Assembly (NCBI GenBank): GCA_023397675.1
Contig: JAEWTV010000120.1
Location: forward strand, 1 to 64,000
Direction: 5' to 3'
Source of the DNA: Bacillota bacterium
GTDB taxonomy: Bacteria > Bacillota > Clostridia > Acetivibrionales > JANLFN01
Length of the DNA: 64,000 bases
Both the position numbers and the translations under genes were made by a program. The notes under the pieces were generated by a model, which was not told the origin of the DNA, did no database searches, and saw only the letters and a list, made by a program, of their open reading frames with translations. Numbering within the stretch: the stretch's first letter is position 1; each line of letters starts with the position of its first letter. Of this stretch, positions 9,228 through 18,300 are shown piece after piece.

Positions 9228-9692
9228 TTACATTCGAACTTTTCCGCTGATATGCTCAATGTCTATTTTAAAAACCTTAGTTTTTGAACTGTCGTTATCA
9301 ATGTATTTCATGCCTTTTTCCATAAAACCGGCGGAATATTTTCTGACAAGCGCAAGCAATGCATCAGTCTTTTCCTTTTCAAATACCTCCGCACATTTTC
9401 CGAAAACAATAGCGCTTTCATACTTAAAGCTGAATTTTTCAGGTACTGGCGCAGTATCTCCAACTACGCAAAATGAAACCTTGTTATTAAACAAAATATT
9501 GTCTACTTTTGCACCCTCAACAGCGCAATGAAAATATATCCCTCCCCCGGCATATACATAATTCACAGGCACTCCGTACGGATATCCATTTTCACCCACT
9601 GTAGATAATACCCCATATTGTCCTTTTTCTAACAAATTAATTGTATCTTCCCGGCCGACTTCCCTGTCTTTTCTTCTCATTTCCTTAAACAT
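9228..9692 (-). CDS. Pyridoxamine 5'-phosphate oxidase-fold flavin-binding protein
   Basis: The 154-aa protein matches the NimA/PNPOx-like split-barrel family: LLEKGQYGVLSTVGENGYPYGVPVNY, IYFHCAVEGAKVDNI, then KVSFCVVGD and FKYESAIVFGK. It probably binds FMN or a related flavin. Some relatives are linked to nitroimidazole resistance, but this cannot be judged here. It reads into the nitroreductase gene and likely forms an operon with it. Confidence 0.85.
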   Translation of the reverse strand: MFKEMRRKDREVGREDTINLLEKGQYGVLSTVGENGYPYGVPVNYVYAGGGIYFHCAVEGAKVDNILFNNKVSFCVVGDTAPVPEKFSFKYESAIVFGKCAEVFEKEKTDALLALVRKYSAGFMEKGMKYIDNDSSKTKVFKIDIEHISGKVRM

Positions 9693-9770
9693 AGGTTTTC
9701 TCCTGTCCGCTAAATAAATTTCTATTGAATCGCACGCGAATTACTAATCATAATTAATCTTTTAAAAGAA

Positions 9771-10364
9771 TTAAGGTTTTAAAATACCCTCATTAATTGA
9801 GGCTTCTATTATTTCCATGGCATAATTCCAGAGCTCGGGAGCCTCCTGCTCCAGCATGCTGTTTCTCTTAATGACCTTTTCACTTGTCACACCGGGCTTC
9901 TGCCATGTGTGTCCGTTTGTATTGTAGTTGAGTATAAGCGGCTGCAGCCTGTCCATGCATGCGGCAAACCGCGCCTCAGGGGTTTGCCTTTCCTCAAATT
10001 CTCGCCAAAGCTCATATATCTCTTCGGCCTGATCGGAAGGCAGCACGCCGAATAACCTTTTGGCGGCCTTTTGTTCCCTGTCCGCCTTATCCTCATTAGC
10101 CTTTTCATCATAACAAAAGGTATCCCCGGCATCAATTTCAACCAGATCATGTACCAGCGTAAGCTTAACTACCTTGAGCACATCAATATCCTTTTCTTCA
10201 GCATACTCCCGGAGGAGAACCGCCATAACAGCCATATGCCAGGAGTGCTCGGCATCATTTTCATTTCTGGCGGCGCCTGTTATGATATTCTGCCTGAAGA
10301 TTTGCTTGAGTTTATCGATTTCAACAATAAACTGTATCTGCTTCATAAGTCTTTCGTTATCCAT
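9771..10364 (-). CDS. HD-domain phosphohydrolase, YfbR-like
   Basis: The 197-aa protein carries a full HD metal site: H in AEHSWHMA, the HD pair in LVHDLVEIDAGDT and a later conserved Asp in FAACMDRLQPL. This pattern is typical of the YfbR/HDDC2 group, which remove phosphate from deoxynucleoside monophosphates. The nucleotide substrate is inference from that family. Its stop is 78 bases before the PNPOx-fold gene's start. Confidence 0.82.
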   Translation of the reverse strand: MDNERLMKQIQFIVEIDKLKQIFRQNIITGAARNENDAEHSWHMAVMAVLLREYAEEKDIDVLKVVKLTLVHDLVEIDAGDTFCYDEKANEDKADREQKAAKRLFGVLPSDQAEEIYELWREFEERQTPEARFAACMDRLQPLILNYNTNGHTWQKPGVTSEKVIKRNSMLEQEAPELWNYAMEIIEASINEGILKP

Positions 10365-10379
10365 AATTTTATTTCCCTT

Positions 10380-10928
10380 TTATAAATATTCCCCGCATGC
10401 TTTCATAAATTTCATGACTGCAACAGTAAGCCAGATGGAAAAGATAAGCATGCCAACAATATAAACTATTGCAAGTACGGGGAGGACAAACAGTATTATA
10501 CCGAATATGGCCGCAAACTGTAAAAGCAGGAACTGCTTCCATCGCTGATCCGCTTCGTCCATTATTTGAAAAATCCCTCTGTCCCGGGCCATATCTTTTA
10601 TGCCTTTGAACAAATAATATACTACCAGAAGGTTCAGCACAAATCCGGCAACCGCAACCGGAATACCCCAAATGCCCATAAATCCGAAATTAATCCCACT
10701 CTGCTGCGCGGGCTTCTCATATATGGAAAACAGAGAAATAATCATCATCGGAATATTAAAAAAGGAGGCCGTTTTGAAATTATTGCCGTATGCGGCCAGT
10801 GCGCTTAAACCAACAGCCAAAAATATATATCCGATGATGTCTGGCAAAACATCGAATCCCTGAATCCTGAAATCAATCAGCACAAACAGAAAACCTGTGT
10901 AAAATTTATCGAACGCGTGCCTGTTCAT
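10380..10928 (-). CDS. Six-helix integral membrane protein of unknown function
   Basis: The 182-aa protein consists mostly of hydrophobic stretches: FYTGFLFVLIDF, IIGYIFLAVGLSALAAY, FFNIPMMIISLFSIY, GIPVAVAGFVLNLLVVYYLF, then two C-terminal segments. The start at 10928 follows GGGAGGTTTTACA. I do not recognise a named family. It lies 15 bases upstream of the HD-domain gene, so co-transcription is likely. Confidence 0.7.
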   Translation of the reverse strand: MNRHAFDKFYTGFLFVLIDFRIQGFDVLPDIIGYIFLAVGLSALAAYGNNFKTASFFNIPMMIISLFSIYEKPAQQSGINFGFMGIWGIPVAVAGFVLNLLVVYYLFKGIKDMARDRGIFQIMDEADQRWKQFLLLQFAAIFGIILFVLPVLAIVYIVGMLIFSIWLTVAVMKFMKACGEYL

Positions 10929-10971
10929 TGTAAAACCTCCCACTGAAGTCCCAGGTTCAGGTCACAGGTAT

Positions 10972-11721
10972 TCAACCGGTAATAATTGCCTTTTTCCTGT
11001 ACCAATACCTGTATATTTCTTTAAAGCCTAATTTATTATATAGATTTTCCGCTGGAAAATTACCTGAAAGCACCTGTAAATATGCTTTTTTTATTCCTGA
11101 TGAATAGGCCGTTCCCAGTATCCCGTAAATCATGTCCTTTGCACAGCCTTTTTGACGGTAATCTTCACGGACTATGATATCAAAAATCCCCACACAGTCT
11201 CTATCTATGGCACCATAACCGCACCCTGCCACTTTCCCGTCAATTTGTTTGGAAACGCAGATCACTTTCCCCGGAACATTGTCCAGGATCTTTCTTGCAG
11301 TGAGCCGTACTCCCGGATCTTTTTTTCCTGAACACTCAAAAAACCCATTGACCCAGCTGTCGCTGAATTCAGCTTCAATAACAGCTCCTTCAGTGTCATA
11401 GCTTGCGGCCCCATCCAGCTCCAGTACTCTTAAAGCAGTCTCATACTCTCTGGTATAGCCTCTTTCCTCAAGCCGCCGGTCAAGATCCTCCGGATAGCTT
11501 TCAGGTGATATTTTAAAAATAACGGGAAGATTTCTTGCGCTGTATTCTCTCTCGCAAATGTCGATCTTTTCATCGGCCGGAATGGTGGATTGGTACAGCG
11601 GAATCACCGAATTTGATCTTCTTGTATATCCGTCTGAAAACCTCAGAACCCAGCCGTCATATAATTTCGTATGTATTGCCGGCCATGCTGCTGCAGACAG
11701 TTCTTCATATTTTTTTATCAT
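10972..11721 (-). CDS. GNAT-family N-acetyltransferase
   Basis: The C-terminal third has the GNAT core: VAGCGYGAIDRDCVGIFDIIV, the acetyl-CoA loop REDYRQKGCAKDMI, and ENLYNKLGFKEIYRYWYRKK at the end. The N-terminal half (LPVIFKISPESYPEDLDRRL) resembles a second, degenerate GNAT domain, as in many 250-aa family members. The ATG at 11721 is preferred over a GTG nine codons upstream because GGAGAGG falls between them. The acetyl acceptor is unknown. Confidence 0.82.
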   Translation of the reverse strand: MIKKYEELSAAAWPAIHTKLYDGWVLRFSDGYTRRSNSVIPLYQSTIPADEKIDICEREYSARNLPVIFKISPESYPEDLDRRLEERGYTREYETALRVLELDGAASYDTEGAVIEAEFSDSWVNGFFECSGKKDPGVRLTARKILDNVPGKVICVSKQIDGKVAGCGYGAIDRDCVGIFDIIVREDYRQKGCAKDMIYGILGTAYSSGIKKAYLQVLSGNFPAENLYNKLGFKEIYRYWYRKKAIITG

Positions 11722-11787
11722 GTGGTAAAATTTCCTCTCCAGAGTCACCGTTAAAATTGATTAGCATCTATTTTACCATACTTTTGT

Positions 11788-12609
11788 TTATTTATCTGCC
11801 TTATCTGCCCTGCTCAGCCAGTCATTTACCAGACAGCTGAATACCTCCGCCTGTTCCAGCTGAAGGTTGTGGCCCGCTCCGTCAAGTACGGCAAAAGTTG
11901 CCCGGGGATAGTTGTTAAGTATCTTCCATGCCCCCTTATACCCTACCGACGCATCCTGTCTTCCGAGGATGAATACGGATGGCTTTTCAAACCTGCTCTT
12001 CAGTGCATCTACATCATATGTATATGCATACTGCTCTCTGAGCTTCTCAAGGAAAACGACGTCCGCAATCCTGACACCGGACAATATTTCGTCACGATAT
12101 CTCCTCCAGATCTCCTCGCTTTGTATTACTGCCATGTTTTCAAAATCCTCCGCATCTTTTCTGTTCAATCCTGAAAGCAAAGCCTCATCCCGAACTAAAA
12201 CAGTTTTAGAAGGAAGGTCCCTTTTGGAATATTCCGCCGCAATGGCCGGACAAAGCAGGAGCAGTCCATCCACCCGATCCGCCATGTGGTATATTATCCC
12301 TCTTGCCAGATATCCCCCATAGGATTCCCCCGCCAGAAGAAAATTCTGCCCCGGAATAATGGCGTCAATAAACTCAAGTACAACCTCCAGCATCCTGTCC
12401 GAACTGTTTATCCAGGCCTCGCCTTTGGTTTTACCCATTCCCGGCAAATCCGGATAAATTCTTCTATATCCTGTTTTGCCTGCAAAAACAGGTTCCATAC
12501 AGCCGCTCATAAGCCTGTGGTCCGGATAGTATCCGTGTATTATGATAACAGGCTTTCCTTCGCCGTATTCCTCATAAAATAACGAAGCATTTTTTAATGT
12601 GCACTCCAT
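11788..12609 (-). CDS. Alpha/beta-hydrolase
   Basis: The 273-aa protein has the complete fold signature: oxyanion segment VIIIHGYYPDH, YPDLPGMGKTKG, nucleophile elbow LAGESYGGYLA (Ser), acid near ILGRQDASVGY and His in LDGAGHNLQLE. The size and cap region suggest a small esterase or related hydrolase; the substrate is not readable. Its promoter carries a LexA-type box (12689-12702), unusual for this class. The ribosome site is GGGGG eight to nine bases before the ATG. Confidence 0.87.
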   Translation of the reverse strand: MECTLKNASLFYEEYGEGKPVIIIHGYYPDHRLMSGCMEPVFAGKTGYRRIYPDLPGMGKTKGEAWINSSDRMLEVVLEFIDAIIPGQNFLLAGESYGGYLARGIIYHMADRVDGLLLLCPAIAAEYSKRDLPSKTVLVRDEALLSGLNRKDAEDFENMAVIQSEEIWRRYRDEILSGVRIADVVFLEKLREQYAYTYDVDALKSRFEKPSVFILGRQDASVGYKGAWKILNNYPRATFAVLDGAGHNLQLEQAEVFSCLVNDWLSRADKADK

Positions 12610-12678
12610 ATTTTTTTACCCCCTGTTGTTCGAATTCATGTTTTAATTCCGCTTCGGGATTAAACATATTATGGTAAA

Positions 12679-12708
12679 ATTATATATCCGAACGTATGTT
12701 CTTGTCAA
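12679..12708 (-). promoter_or_regulatory. Consensus promoter with an embedded SOS (LexA) box
   Basis: On the minus strand, TTGACA (12703-12708), an 18-base spacer and TATAAT (12679-12684) form a near-perfect sigma-A promoter. The spacer holds CGAACGTATGTTCT (12689-12702), matching the Gram-positive LexA consensus CGAACNNNNGTTCG except for the last base. It points at the hydrolase gene starting at 12609. The remaining gap to 12980 shows no gene. Confidence 0.75.
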
Positions 12709-12980
12709 CGATTTATTTTCAGCTCTAATATCTCTGATTAAAATATAATTTAGTATTAATATAAGCAAAAGCAATATCCCGATGGGTAAAAATAAATCCT
12801 AAGCCCCAAGGAATAACTCCTATAGCCAACTATACCTGTTGAACCGTCATCCAAGAACAAAATTAAACAAGTATATTCATATTGTACTTTATACTAATTA
12901 TCTATATACCAGTTAGTTGCCCGCTCTGCCACAATCTTATCTTCTTTTATAATTTTGAAGCCATAATCATTTTACTTCTG

Positions 12981-13382
12981 CTATTCTACCCGTATAGACT
13001 CTAAGGTAAAAACATCAATTTCATAATTACCCCTGTGTTGCTCATCATTCGAGTCAATATAAAATCTAATTCTATTTGGATTTGAGCCTTTTTCGATATC
13101 TGCTACCCACCATATATCTTCAGGGTCTCTAAAAACTTCCTTCCATTGATTTGATTCAATTTTGTATTCAAACTCGCTAAATGGCTCTCTGAGGTAGTAG
13201 ATTATTAGCCCACATCCACCAATAACGCAGTAACTTTCATCATGTGAAATGTAAGCCGTCTCAGGGTCTCCATAGAAATCACCAATAATAACTGCACTTC
13301 CTGACTTTTTAAATATTAGAGATACTATTTCATGTTCATGACTAATTACATAATTAGGGCTTTGTGCTAAAACTATTTTCAT
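12981..13382 (-). CDS. Hypothetical protein
   Basis: A 133-aa soluble, acidic protein that I do not recognise. It contains YVISHEHEIVSLIFKKSG, an internal cysteine-glycine segment (YCVIGGCGLIIYY) and EDIWWVADIEKGSNPNRIRF. Beta-rich small proteins of this size often serve as immunity proteins in toxin loci, but nothing here proves that. It is 34 bases after another unassigned gene and probably shares its transcript. Confidence 0.6.
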   Translation of the reverse strand: MKIVLAQSPNYVISHEHEIVSLIFKKSGSAVIIGDFYGDPETAYISHDESYCVIGGCGLIIYYLREPFSEFEYKIESNQWKEVFRDPEDIWWVADIEKGSNPNRIRFYIDSNDEQHRGNYEIDVFTLESIRVE

Positions 13383-13416
13383 TTTGAAATACCCTCAATA
13401 CCTTCTATAAGGATTA

Positions 13417-13938
13417 CTATTTTTGTTCTCTTATCCTTTTTATATCTTCCTTATTTAACCCTATCACCTTTGAAATTTCTTCAATATCTGATCCTTGCTC
13501 AAATAAAATATTTATTATTTCAGCGTTCCGTTCTTTTCTTACCTGCTTCTCTATCGTGCTATACCAATTTTTCCATTCCATTGTAAAGATATCGTCGAAA
13601 GAATCTCCGTTTACATTAAAGCGTAAAACATACTCACCAATATTTCGTTTATCACCATACCCTAATACAACCAGCATATCAATAAACTCATAGTTTTCAT
13701 TGTATTCGTCATCAAGTCTCACCCAATAGTCTTTATCTGCTTCGTCCCAGTTCCTCGCAGTAAGCCTTACATCTTTTTGCCAAAGAGTAAGTTTGCGTGC
13801 ATCAAATTCACCAAAATATTCGGTAAACTCATCTTTTTCCTCAACCATATAATTATTAAAGCAATACCAAAATGCCTCTATTGTCTTATTCCATGCATCA
13901 TGTTCTATAACCCACTGTCTCAACTCTTTAGAATTCAT
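13417..13938 (-). CDS. Hypothetical acidic protein with C-terminal HTH-like segment
   Basis: A 173-aa protein rich in Trp, Tyr, Asp and Glu. The last 40 residues (RNAEIINILFEQGSDIEEISKVIGLNKEDIKRI) resemble a short helix-turn-helix of the type ending many transposase- or Rpn-like proteins. The body is unfamiliar. Its start overlaps the end of the truncated GNAT gene by 11 bases. Confidence 0.6.
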   Translation of the reverse strand: MNSKELRQWVIEHDAWNKTIEAFWYCFNNYMVEEKDEFTEYFGEFDARKLTLWQKDVRLTARNWDEADKDYWVRLDDEYNENYEFIDMLVVLGYGDKRNIGEYVLRFNVNGDSFDDIFTMEWKNWYSTIEKQVRKERNAEIINILFEQGSDIEEISKVIGLNKEDIKRIREQK

Positions 13939-14212
13939 TTTCTAATAACCTCACGATAGGGCAAAAAGCAGTTCTTTCGTTATGGAAATCAAAATACATC
14001 CATGCCATATACCCAACTACCATTTCATTCATTTTTGCAACAATAGCATTTCCTTTTTCAATTTGCTTGAAAAGATATGATTTTACTGTCTCTTTTTCGC
14101 CAATCCAAAAATCTGGGGATATGCCATTACCACAGTATTTTACAAATTGGGTGTGCCATATTTCTAAGGCACAAGGTATATCTTCATTTTTCATTTGAAC
14201 AATTTGATACAT
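13928..14212 (-). pseudogene. Truncated GNAT-family acetyltransferase
   Basis: The reading frame begins like a GNAT enzyme (MYQIVQMKNEDIPCALEIW, then IVAKMNEMVVGYMAWMYFDF) but stops after TAFCPIV, before the acetyl-CoA loop. As I recall the family, related proteins continue with about 150 more residues. The downstream bases encode an unrelated protein, so the 3' part seems lost by deletion rather than frameshift. A short functional protein cannot be excluded. Confidence 0.5.
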
Positions 14213-14550
14213 TCTGATATTCCTGCCTTTTATCATAACTTTAAATACACATAATCCAACTAATATGCAACAATATTATCAATATTTTACCATATAGTCA
14301 AATAAAGCATGGTGTAAATCCGACTTTAATGGAATATCATAAAGTAGTTGCCCTTCATCCTTATTTTTAAACTCTCTATATAACAATTTTATGTTCTATC
14401 CTTCCAGGAAAGGATTTTTTGTTGACATGGTATGATAAACAGAGTAAAAGAAAATGTAAAATGGTATAGAAGTTAATTAAATATCTGCTCTAGCGTACAT
14501 GTGGAATGTTAAAAACCGATTTGTGAACTGAGAAAACAGCGTATAAGCAA

Positions 14551-14577
14551 AAACACCCGCCGTATAAGCAGGTGTTT
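14551..14577 (-). terminator. Probable original rnpB terminator, now stranded
   Basis: AAACACC (14551-14557) and GGTGTTT (14571-14577) form a 7-bp stem. On the minus strand it ends GGGTGTTTTTG, a terminator-like stem and T run. It lies 10 bases beyond the left copy of the rnpB repeat, so before insertion it followed rnpB directly. CGTATAAGCA is repeated at 14540 and 14561. The 14237-14540 stretch shows no gene. Confidence 0.6.
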
Positions 14578-14587
14578 CTGGTAATTA

Positions 14588-14619
14588 TAATGAGTAAGTC
14601 TATAAGCCGGGTTCTGTAT
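14588..14619. repeat. Left attachment site (att), 32-bp copy of the rnpB 3' end
   Basis: Bases 14588-14619 are identical to 56648-56679, the 3' end of the intact RNase P RNA gene, including GAGTAAGTCTATAAGCCGGG. The match stops abruptly on both sides. A perfect duplicate of a structural RNA end flanking an integrase region is the hallmark of site-specific integration. Confidence 0.9.
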
Positions 14620-15061
14620 CCTATATATCCTTATATATTTTTGCATAAAAATACATCATTTTACCCCTATAATCCTATACACAACACGCAATATGCATAT
14701 TTATACTTACTTTATACACTTTCCTTGACCTCTTGTGCAATGTGTGTGCAATAGTATCATTACCTATAATTTAATGGTAGTTTATTCTATACTTTTATTT
14801 CAGATAAAAAGTTTCTACTTTCCCAAATACCCGTAACCATATACCCTCGGTATATTTTCCTCCATAATAATACTTTAGTTTTTAACACTGTAACTTTTTT
14901 AACAACAGTTGCTATAATGCTTTTGATTGCTTTGATTATATTATGATCTATTCACTAAACCTGTCTTTCAATCCTGTTTTGCTTTAAAATACAATAATAT
15001 GGTCACAATTGTCCGTTGAGTACTTTGGTTAAGGACTTTATTGATAAACATGCACACATAT
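14620..15061. other. Gene-free stretch inside the left end
   Basis: About 440 bases between the left att site and the first terminator. It is AT-rich and shows no convincing ORF on either strand. Integrase arm-binding sites might be expected here, but I see no clear repeats to propose. Confidence 0.5.
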
Positions 15062-15090
15062 AAAAAACAGGTGCCATAAGCGACACCTGT
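15062..15090 (-). terminator. Terminator after the DUF2188 gene
   Basis: ACAGGTG (15067-15073) pairs with CACCTGT (15084-15090). On the minus strand the stem runs into TTTTTTATAT, directly after the stop at 15098. Confidence 0.8.
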
Positions 15091-15097
15091 GTGATTA

Positions 15098-15322
15098 TTA
15101 TCCTTTAGGAGGAAATGGGTCATTTCCATAGGAATTTTTATCTCTTATTTGTCCATTCGGACGATGAATAACAACTTCTGACTGTTGGTTGATAGCAATA
15201 TCTCTAGCTATCCTTATTGCATCTCCTTGATTAGTGGTTCTTGCAGTTGCTCTTTCATTTCCAGCTCCCTTTACTTGCCATCCACCATTGGGATGAGGCG
15301 TTACATGTTGATTTTTTCCCAT
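15098..15322 (-). CDS. DUF2188 family small protein
   Basis: A 74-aa protein with the DUF2188 pattern: HVTPHPNGGWQVKGAGNERAT, a central DAIRIARDIAINQQSEVVIH helix and strand, then RPNGQIRDKNSYGNDPFPPKG. Such proteins are common on phages, plasmids and islands; the function is unknown. GGTGGAGGTACAGT precedes the ATG. It follows the cysteine-rich gene after 15 bases and likely shares its transcript. Confidence 0.85.
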   Translation of the reverse strand: MGKNQHVTPHPNGGWQVKGAGNERATARTTNQGDAIRIARDIAINQQSEVVIHRPNGQIRDKNSYGNDPFPPKG

Positions 15323-15337
15323 ACTGTACCTCCACCT

Positions 15338-15553
15338 TTAACCTTTATGACATAGTGGACAGCATGTTGCACATCCATCAACATTTGTGTAATTCTCTTT
15401 CGCTTTTTTTACTGCATCAGAACATGAATTATAATATCCCAAATAATCTCTATTAGTCACTGATGGCATCCATTGGCAACCTTCCGCATGAACTTCATGA
15501 TTGTAATTAGGATTACCGGTTGTTTCTTTATTAACATAATACTGTTTGTACAT
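15338..15553 (-). CDS. Cysteine/histidine-rich small protein
   Basis: The 71-aa protein reads as YYVNKETTGNPNYNHEVH, a CQWMP segment, YLGYYNSCSDAV, and ends VDGCATCCPLCHKG. The His and clustered Cys residues suggest a metal-binding mini-domain. I recall similar proteins beside DUF2188 genes, but with no assigned role. The start at 15553 follows AGAGAAGGTAAATTA; an upstream in-frame ATG at 15610 lacks a ribosome site. Confidence 0.75.
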   Translation of the reverse strand: MYKQYYVNKETTGNPNYNHEVHAEGCQWMPSVTNRDYLGYYNSCSDAVKKAKENYTNVDGCATCCPLCHKG

Positions 15554-15764
15554 TAATTTACCTTCTCTTTCTGCTTCATCTTGGAAGCTGTTAATTTTAA
15601 ATGTATCCACATAAAAAACAAAACAAAAGAGCCGGTGCTATTGTATATTTTCGCTCCTTTTTGGCAATAATTTAGCCAGAAACATTGACTGAGCGTCTAA
15701 AAAATGATATCATATGTTAACATAATTGAAATGATGATATCTTCTTTTATTATTGTTTCCTAAA

Positions 15765-15796
15765 AGTCTTGTTGAGGGCCTAATCTCAATAAGGCT
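15765..15796. terminator. Bidirectional terminator
   Basis: AGTCTTGTTGAG (15765-15776) pairs imperfectly with CTCAATAAGGCT (15785-15796). Thymine runs follow on both strands. It lies 100 bases past the XRE gene's stop. Confidence 0.6.
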
Positions 15797-15895
15797 TTTT
15801 CTTTTGCTATTGTTTGCATGTTATATTATATAGTTATCCAAGTCAAATGTCAATATGTAGCGTTTTATTCAAAGCAAAGCACTATATATTGTGCT

Positions 15896-16438
15896 TTATT
15901 CATCACTAAAAGTGTCAAGTAAATCAAACAAAGTATCTTCATTATTCAATTTTTTAGCCCTTTCTTCTTCTTCTCGTATATCAATTATAGCTTGCAATCT
16001 ACGAGCCATTTTTTGATTAATTTCATAAGCCACTTTAAGTTCTTCTAATCCTCCATGATCTGCTGTCGCTAATAACAATTTCATAGAAAACATAAAACGA
16101 GATCTTGCTTCATTAAAAGAAACTGTTTCAAGAATTTTGGCAAACTCTTCTGCCCTGTTTCTTTTTTGCTCTGACGTTTCCTTAATTTCTTTGTCTTTTT
16201 TTGATGTATTAATAAGTATTTCTCGTCTTACATCATCAACATCTGGCAATTCATAAAAACTTTCAGGACCAATCCCATAAAAAATTGATAACTTTTCAAG
16301 TTTGGAATTGGCTGCCTTACTTGCACCTGTTTCCCACTGCGATACTGTAGATCTATTAACACCAGCAACTTGAGCAATTTCGTCTTGGGTGGCACCATAT
16401 ATTTCACGAATCTTTTTCATATTATTATAACTTTCCAC
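15896..16438 (-). CDS. XRE-family repressor of the element
   Basis: The 180-aa protein has an N-terminal Cro/CI-type helix-turn-helix (REIYGATQDEIAQVAGVN, then RSTVSQWETGASKAA), followed by a helical, charged C-terminal part. The start is the GTG at 16438, because AAGGAGG ends seven bases upstream; the longer frame reads through that site. Lying 184 bases downstream of the integrase gene, it is the likely lysogeny-type regulator of integration and excision. That role is inferred from position. Confidence 0.82.
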   Translation of the reverse strand: MESYNNMKKIREIYGATQDEIAQVAGVNRSTVSQWETGASKAANSKLEKLSIFYGIGPESFYELPDVDDVRREILINTSKKDKEIKETSEQKRNRAEEFAKILETVSFNEARSRFMFSMKLLLATADHGGLEELKVAYEINQKMARRLQAIIDIREEEERAKKLNNEDTLFDLLDTFSDE

Positions 16439-16622
16439 TAAGCCACCTCCTTGAATACATATTAACAATACAACAAAACACAACGTTTGTCAACACTTAA
16501 AATGTTATGTTTTGTTATTAGTTGTCTAGATTAATTTTACTAGCATCTTACTTCTCCAGTTTTTTTGCCGTCCCACATTATTATTTAGTATTTTCTTTAA
16601 TTCTTCGTTAAAAAAGGAGCGG

Positions 16623-17903
16623 TTATACCGCTCCCTCATTTCGTGTAAACATTGTTTGAACCGATTCCACAACTTTCTGTTTTGATTTTTTAAGTAAATG
16701 CCCGTATATACCAGAGGTGACTGTGGCATCTGAATGCCCTGCTATTTTAGAAACAACATCGAGTGGAATACCCTCGTTTAGCATAAATGCTATACTTGTG
16801 TGTCTTACCTCATGTAAAGTGATATAAGTCAATTTGTACTTCTTCAAAAAACGTTTAAACCACAAACTAATGTTATTTGGATTAATCAAATCACCATTAA
16901 CTGCTGTAAATATTTTGCCAGTCTCAATCCACTTATCTACTAATATTTCTTTATACTTTTCCTGTTCCTTTTTATATTCATTTAATGCCTCTAAAACTGG
17001 CTCTGGTATGAACATAGCTTTATAGTCATTTCCATTTTTTAAATAGGGTGTTGAAAATTTACCAAAATCTTTTTGATACTGAAGTGTTTTGGTCACCATC
17101 ATGTTTGTTGTGACAAAATTAATATCGGGCCACTCCAACCCACATACTTCGCTTCGTCTTGCTGAACTTGCTAGTGCCAGATACACATATGCCTTATGCA
17201 TATAATAAATGTACCGTCTTTTTTCCATAAGCTGTCTTTTTTCTTGATCTGACTTTCCTCTATGATTTGGATTCCGTTGTTTGAGACTTTTTTCAAGTAT
17301 TTCTCCCTCCAATTCTATGCACTCAAGTAATCTGTCTACTTGTTCATCTTCATAATTTTTTGCTTTATGTTTTACTATTGTTGGTTTATCGATGTTATTA
17401 CATACATTTTCCGACATCATTTTCCATTTCACTGCCCTATCAAATAAAGTATGTAGTAGAATATAATACCCCTGGATTGTTTTATCACTATATGGTTCCA
17501 GATTCTTTTTGTCAAGTCTTGCTCCTGGTTTACTTACGTCATCCAAGAAATGCTCAATATCCAACGGTCTTATTTCATCTAAAGGCCACACTCCGAATTC
17601 AGGAGTAATTTTATGTTTGAGCATGCCTTCATACCTTTCAATGGTTTTCGGTGATAGTTTCTTATACTTCCTACTCCTCCTCCACTCCTGTAGTAGTTCA
17701 TTGAAGCTGTAAATTTTTATTATTGGTTTTTTCTTAACACTCTTAAATTCATTTTCCAGTCCCTTTGCCTTCTTCATTGCTTCTTCCACATTTTCTGCCT
17801 CAATAGTCCATGTTTTTCTATTGGGTGTGCCATTAGGTCGCCTACCATTACTGGCACCAACCCTAAACTTGCCGTTACCATAATCTTTAATAATTTGAGC
17901 CAT
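16623..17903 (-). CDS. int: Tyrosine-type site-specific integrase
   Basis: The 426-aa protein has the full phage-integrase layout. It has an arm-binding N-terminus, a core-binding domain (SFNELLQEWRRSRKYKKLSP onward, about 65-165), and a catalytic domain. The active residues are visible: R249 in SSARRSEVCGLEW, H364 and R367 in LHEVRHTSI, H390 in IAGHSDA and Y400 in TSGIYGH. It would catalyse recombination between attP and the rnpB end. AGGAGATGTGATGA precedes the ATG. Its excisionase lies 67 bases upstream, completing the module. Confidence 0.95.
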   Translation of the reverse strand: MAQIIKDYGNGKFRVGASNGRRPNGTPNRKTWTIEAENVEEAMKKAKGLENEFKSVKKKPIIKIYSFNELLQEWRRSRKYKKLSPKTIERYEGMLKHKITPEFGVWPLDEIRPLDIEHFLDDVSKPGARLDKKNLEPYSDKTIQGYYILLHTLFDRAVKWKMMSENVCNNIDKPTIVKHKAKNYEDEQVDRLLECIELEGEILEKSLKQRNPNHRGKSDQEKRQLMEKRRYIYYMHKAYVYLALASSARRSEVCGLEWPDINFVTTNMMVTKTLQYQKDFGKFSTPYLKNGNDYKAMFIPEPVLEALNEYKKEQEKYKEILVDKWIETGKIFTAVNGDLINPNNISLWFKRFLKKYKLTYITLHEVRHTSIAFMLNEGIPLDVVSKIAGHSDATVTSGIYGHLLKKSKQKVVESVQTMFTRNEGAV

Positions 17904-17970
17904 TCATCACATCTCCTTTTTATTTTTGGGGGCTGAGGATATCGGAAAAATACTTGTTAGTCAAGTAAAT

Positions 17971-18189
17971 TTACACTCTAACCCAAGACTTTTTTTCTTG
18001 TACTTGAATCCAAGCTTCCAACCCTTCCCGTGTAAACTTAATCAGTCCACCCACTTTATGAGATGGAATCCTCTTTTGACGAGCTAGCTCTTTGATTGTG
18101 TATTCACTACACCCGACCAGTTCTGCTGCCTCCTTTGGTGATAAGTTCAGCCTTTTGGATGCCACTTGCGATACAGAGTTGTTATCCAT
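17971..18189 (-). CDS. xis: Excisionase-type MerR-like DNA-binding protein
   Basis: A 72-aa protein with a single winged-helix of the excisionase family: LSPKEAAELVGCSEYTIKEL, ARQKRIPSHKVGGLIKFTRE, GLEAWIQ. It would bend the attachment DNA and set the direction of recombination. AAGGAGG precedes the ATG. A 16-bp sequence 55 bases upstream (18244-18259) recurs upstream of the DUF927-like gene, suggesting shared control. Confidence 0.88.
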   Translation of the reverse strand: MDNNSVSQVASKRLNLSPKEAAELVGCSEYTIKELARQKRIPSHKVGGLIKFTREGLEAWIQVQEKKSWVRV

Positions 18190-18243
18190 AAAAATCCTCC
18201 TTGTTTAATTCTTACAACCCTGCTTCATGGGAATGATTCTAAG

Positions 18244-18259
18244 TATGTAGTTAGTTCAA
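18244..18259 (-). promoter_or_regulatory. 16-bp shared upstream element, copy 1
   Basis: TATGTAGTTAGTTCAA on the plus strand is repeated exactly at 55134-55149. Both copies lie 55-65 bases upstream of a minus-strand start codon (xis and the DUF927-like gene). A-rich sequence follows both. It is a candidate operator or promoter part. Confidence 0.5.
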
Positions 18260-18300
18260 ATATTTTAAAAATTTATTATTTTAAGTTTTTAAGTAAAAGG

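Noticed and set aside
14588..14754. Second rnpB gene at the left att site
   Set aside because: Only 32 bases match; the rest of the RNA is absent, so it is an att copy.
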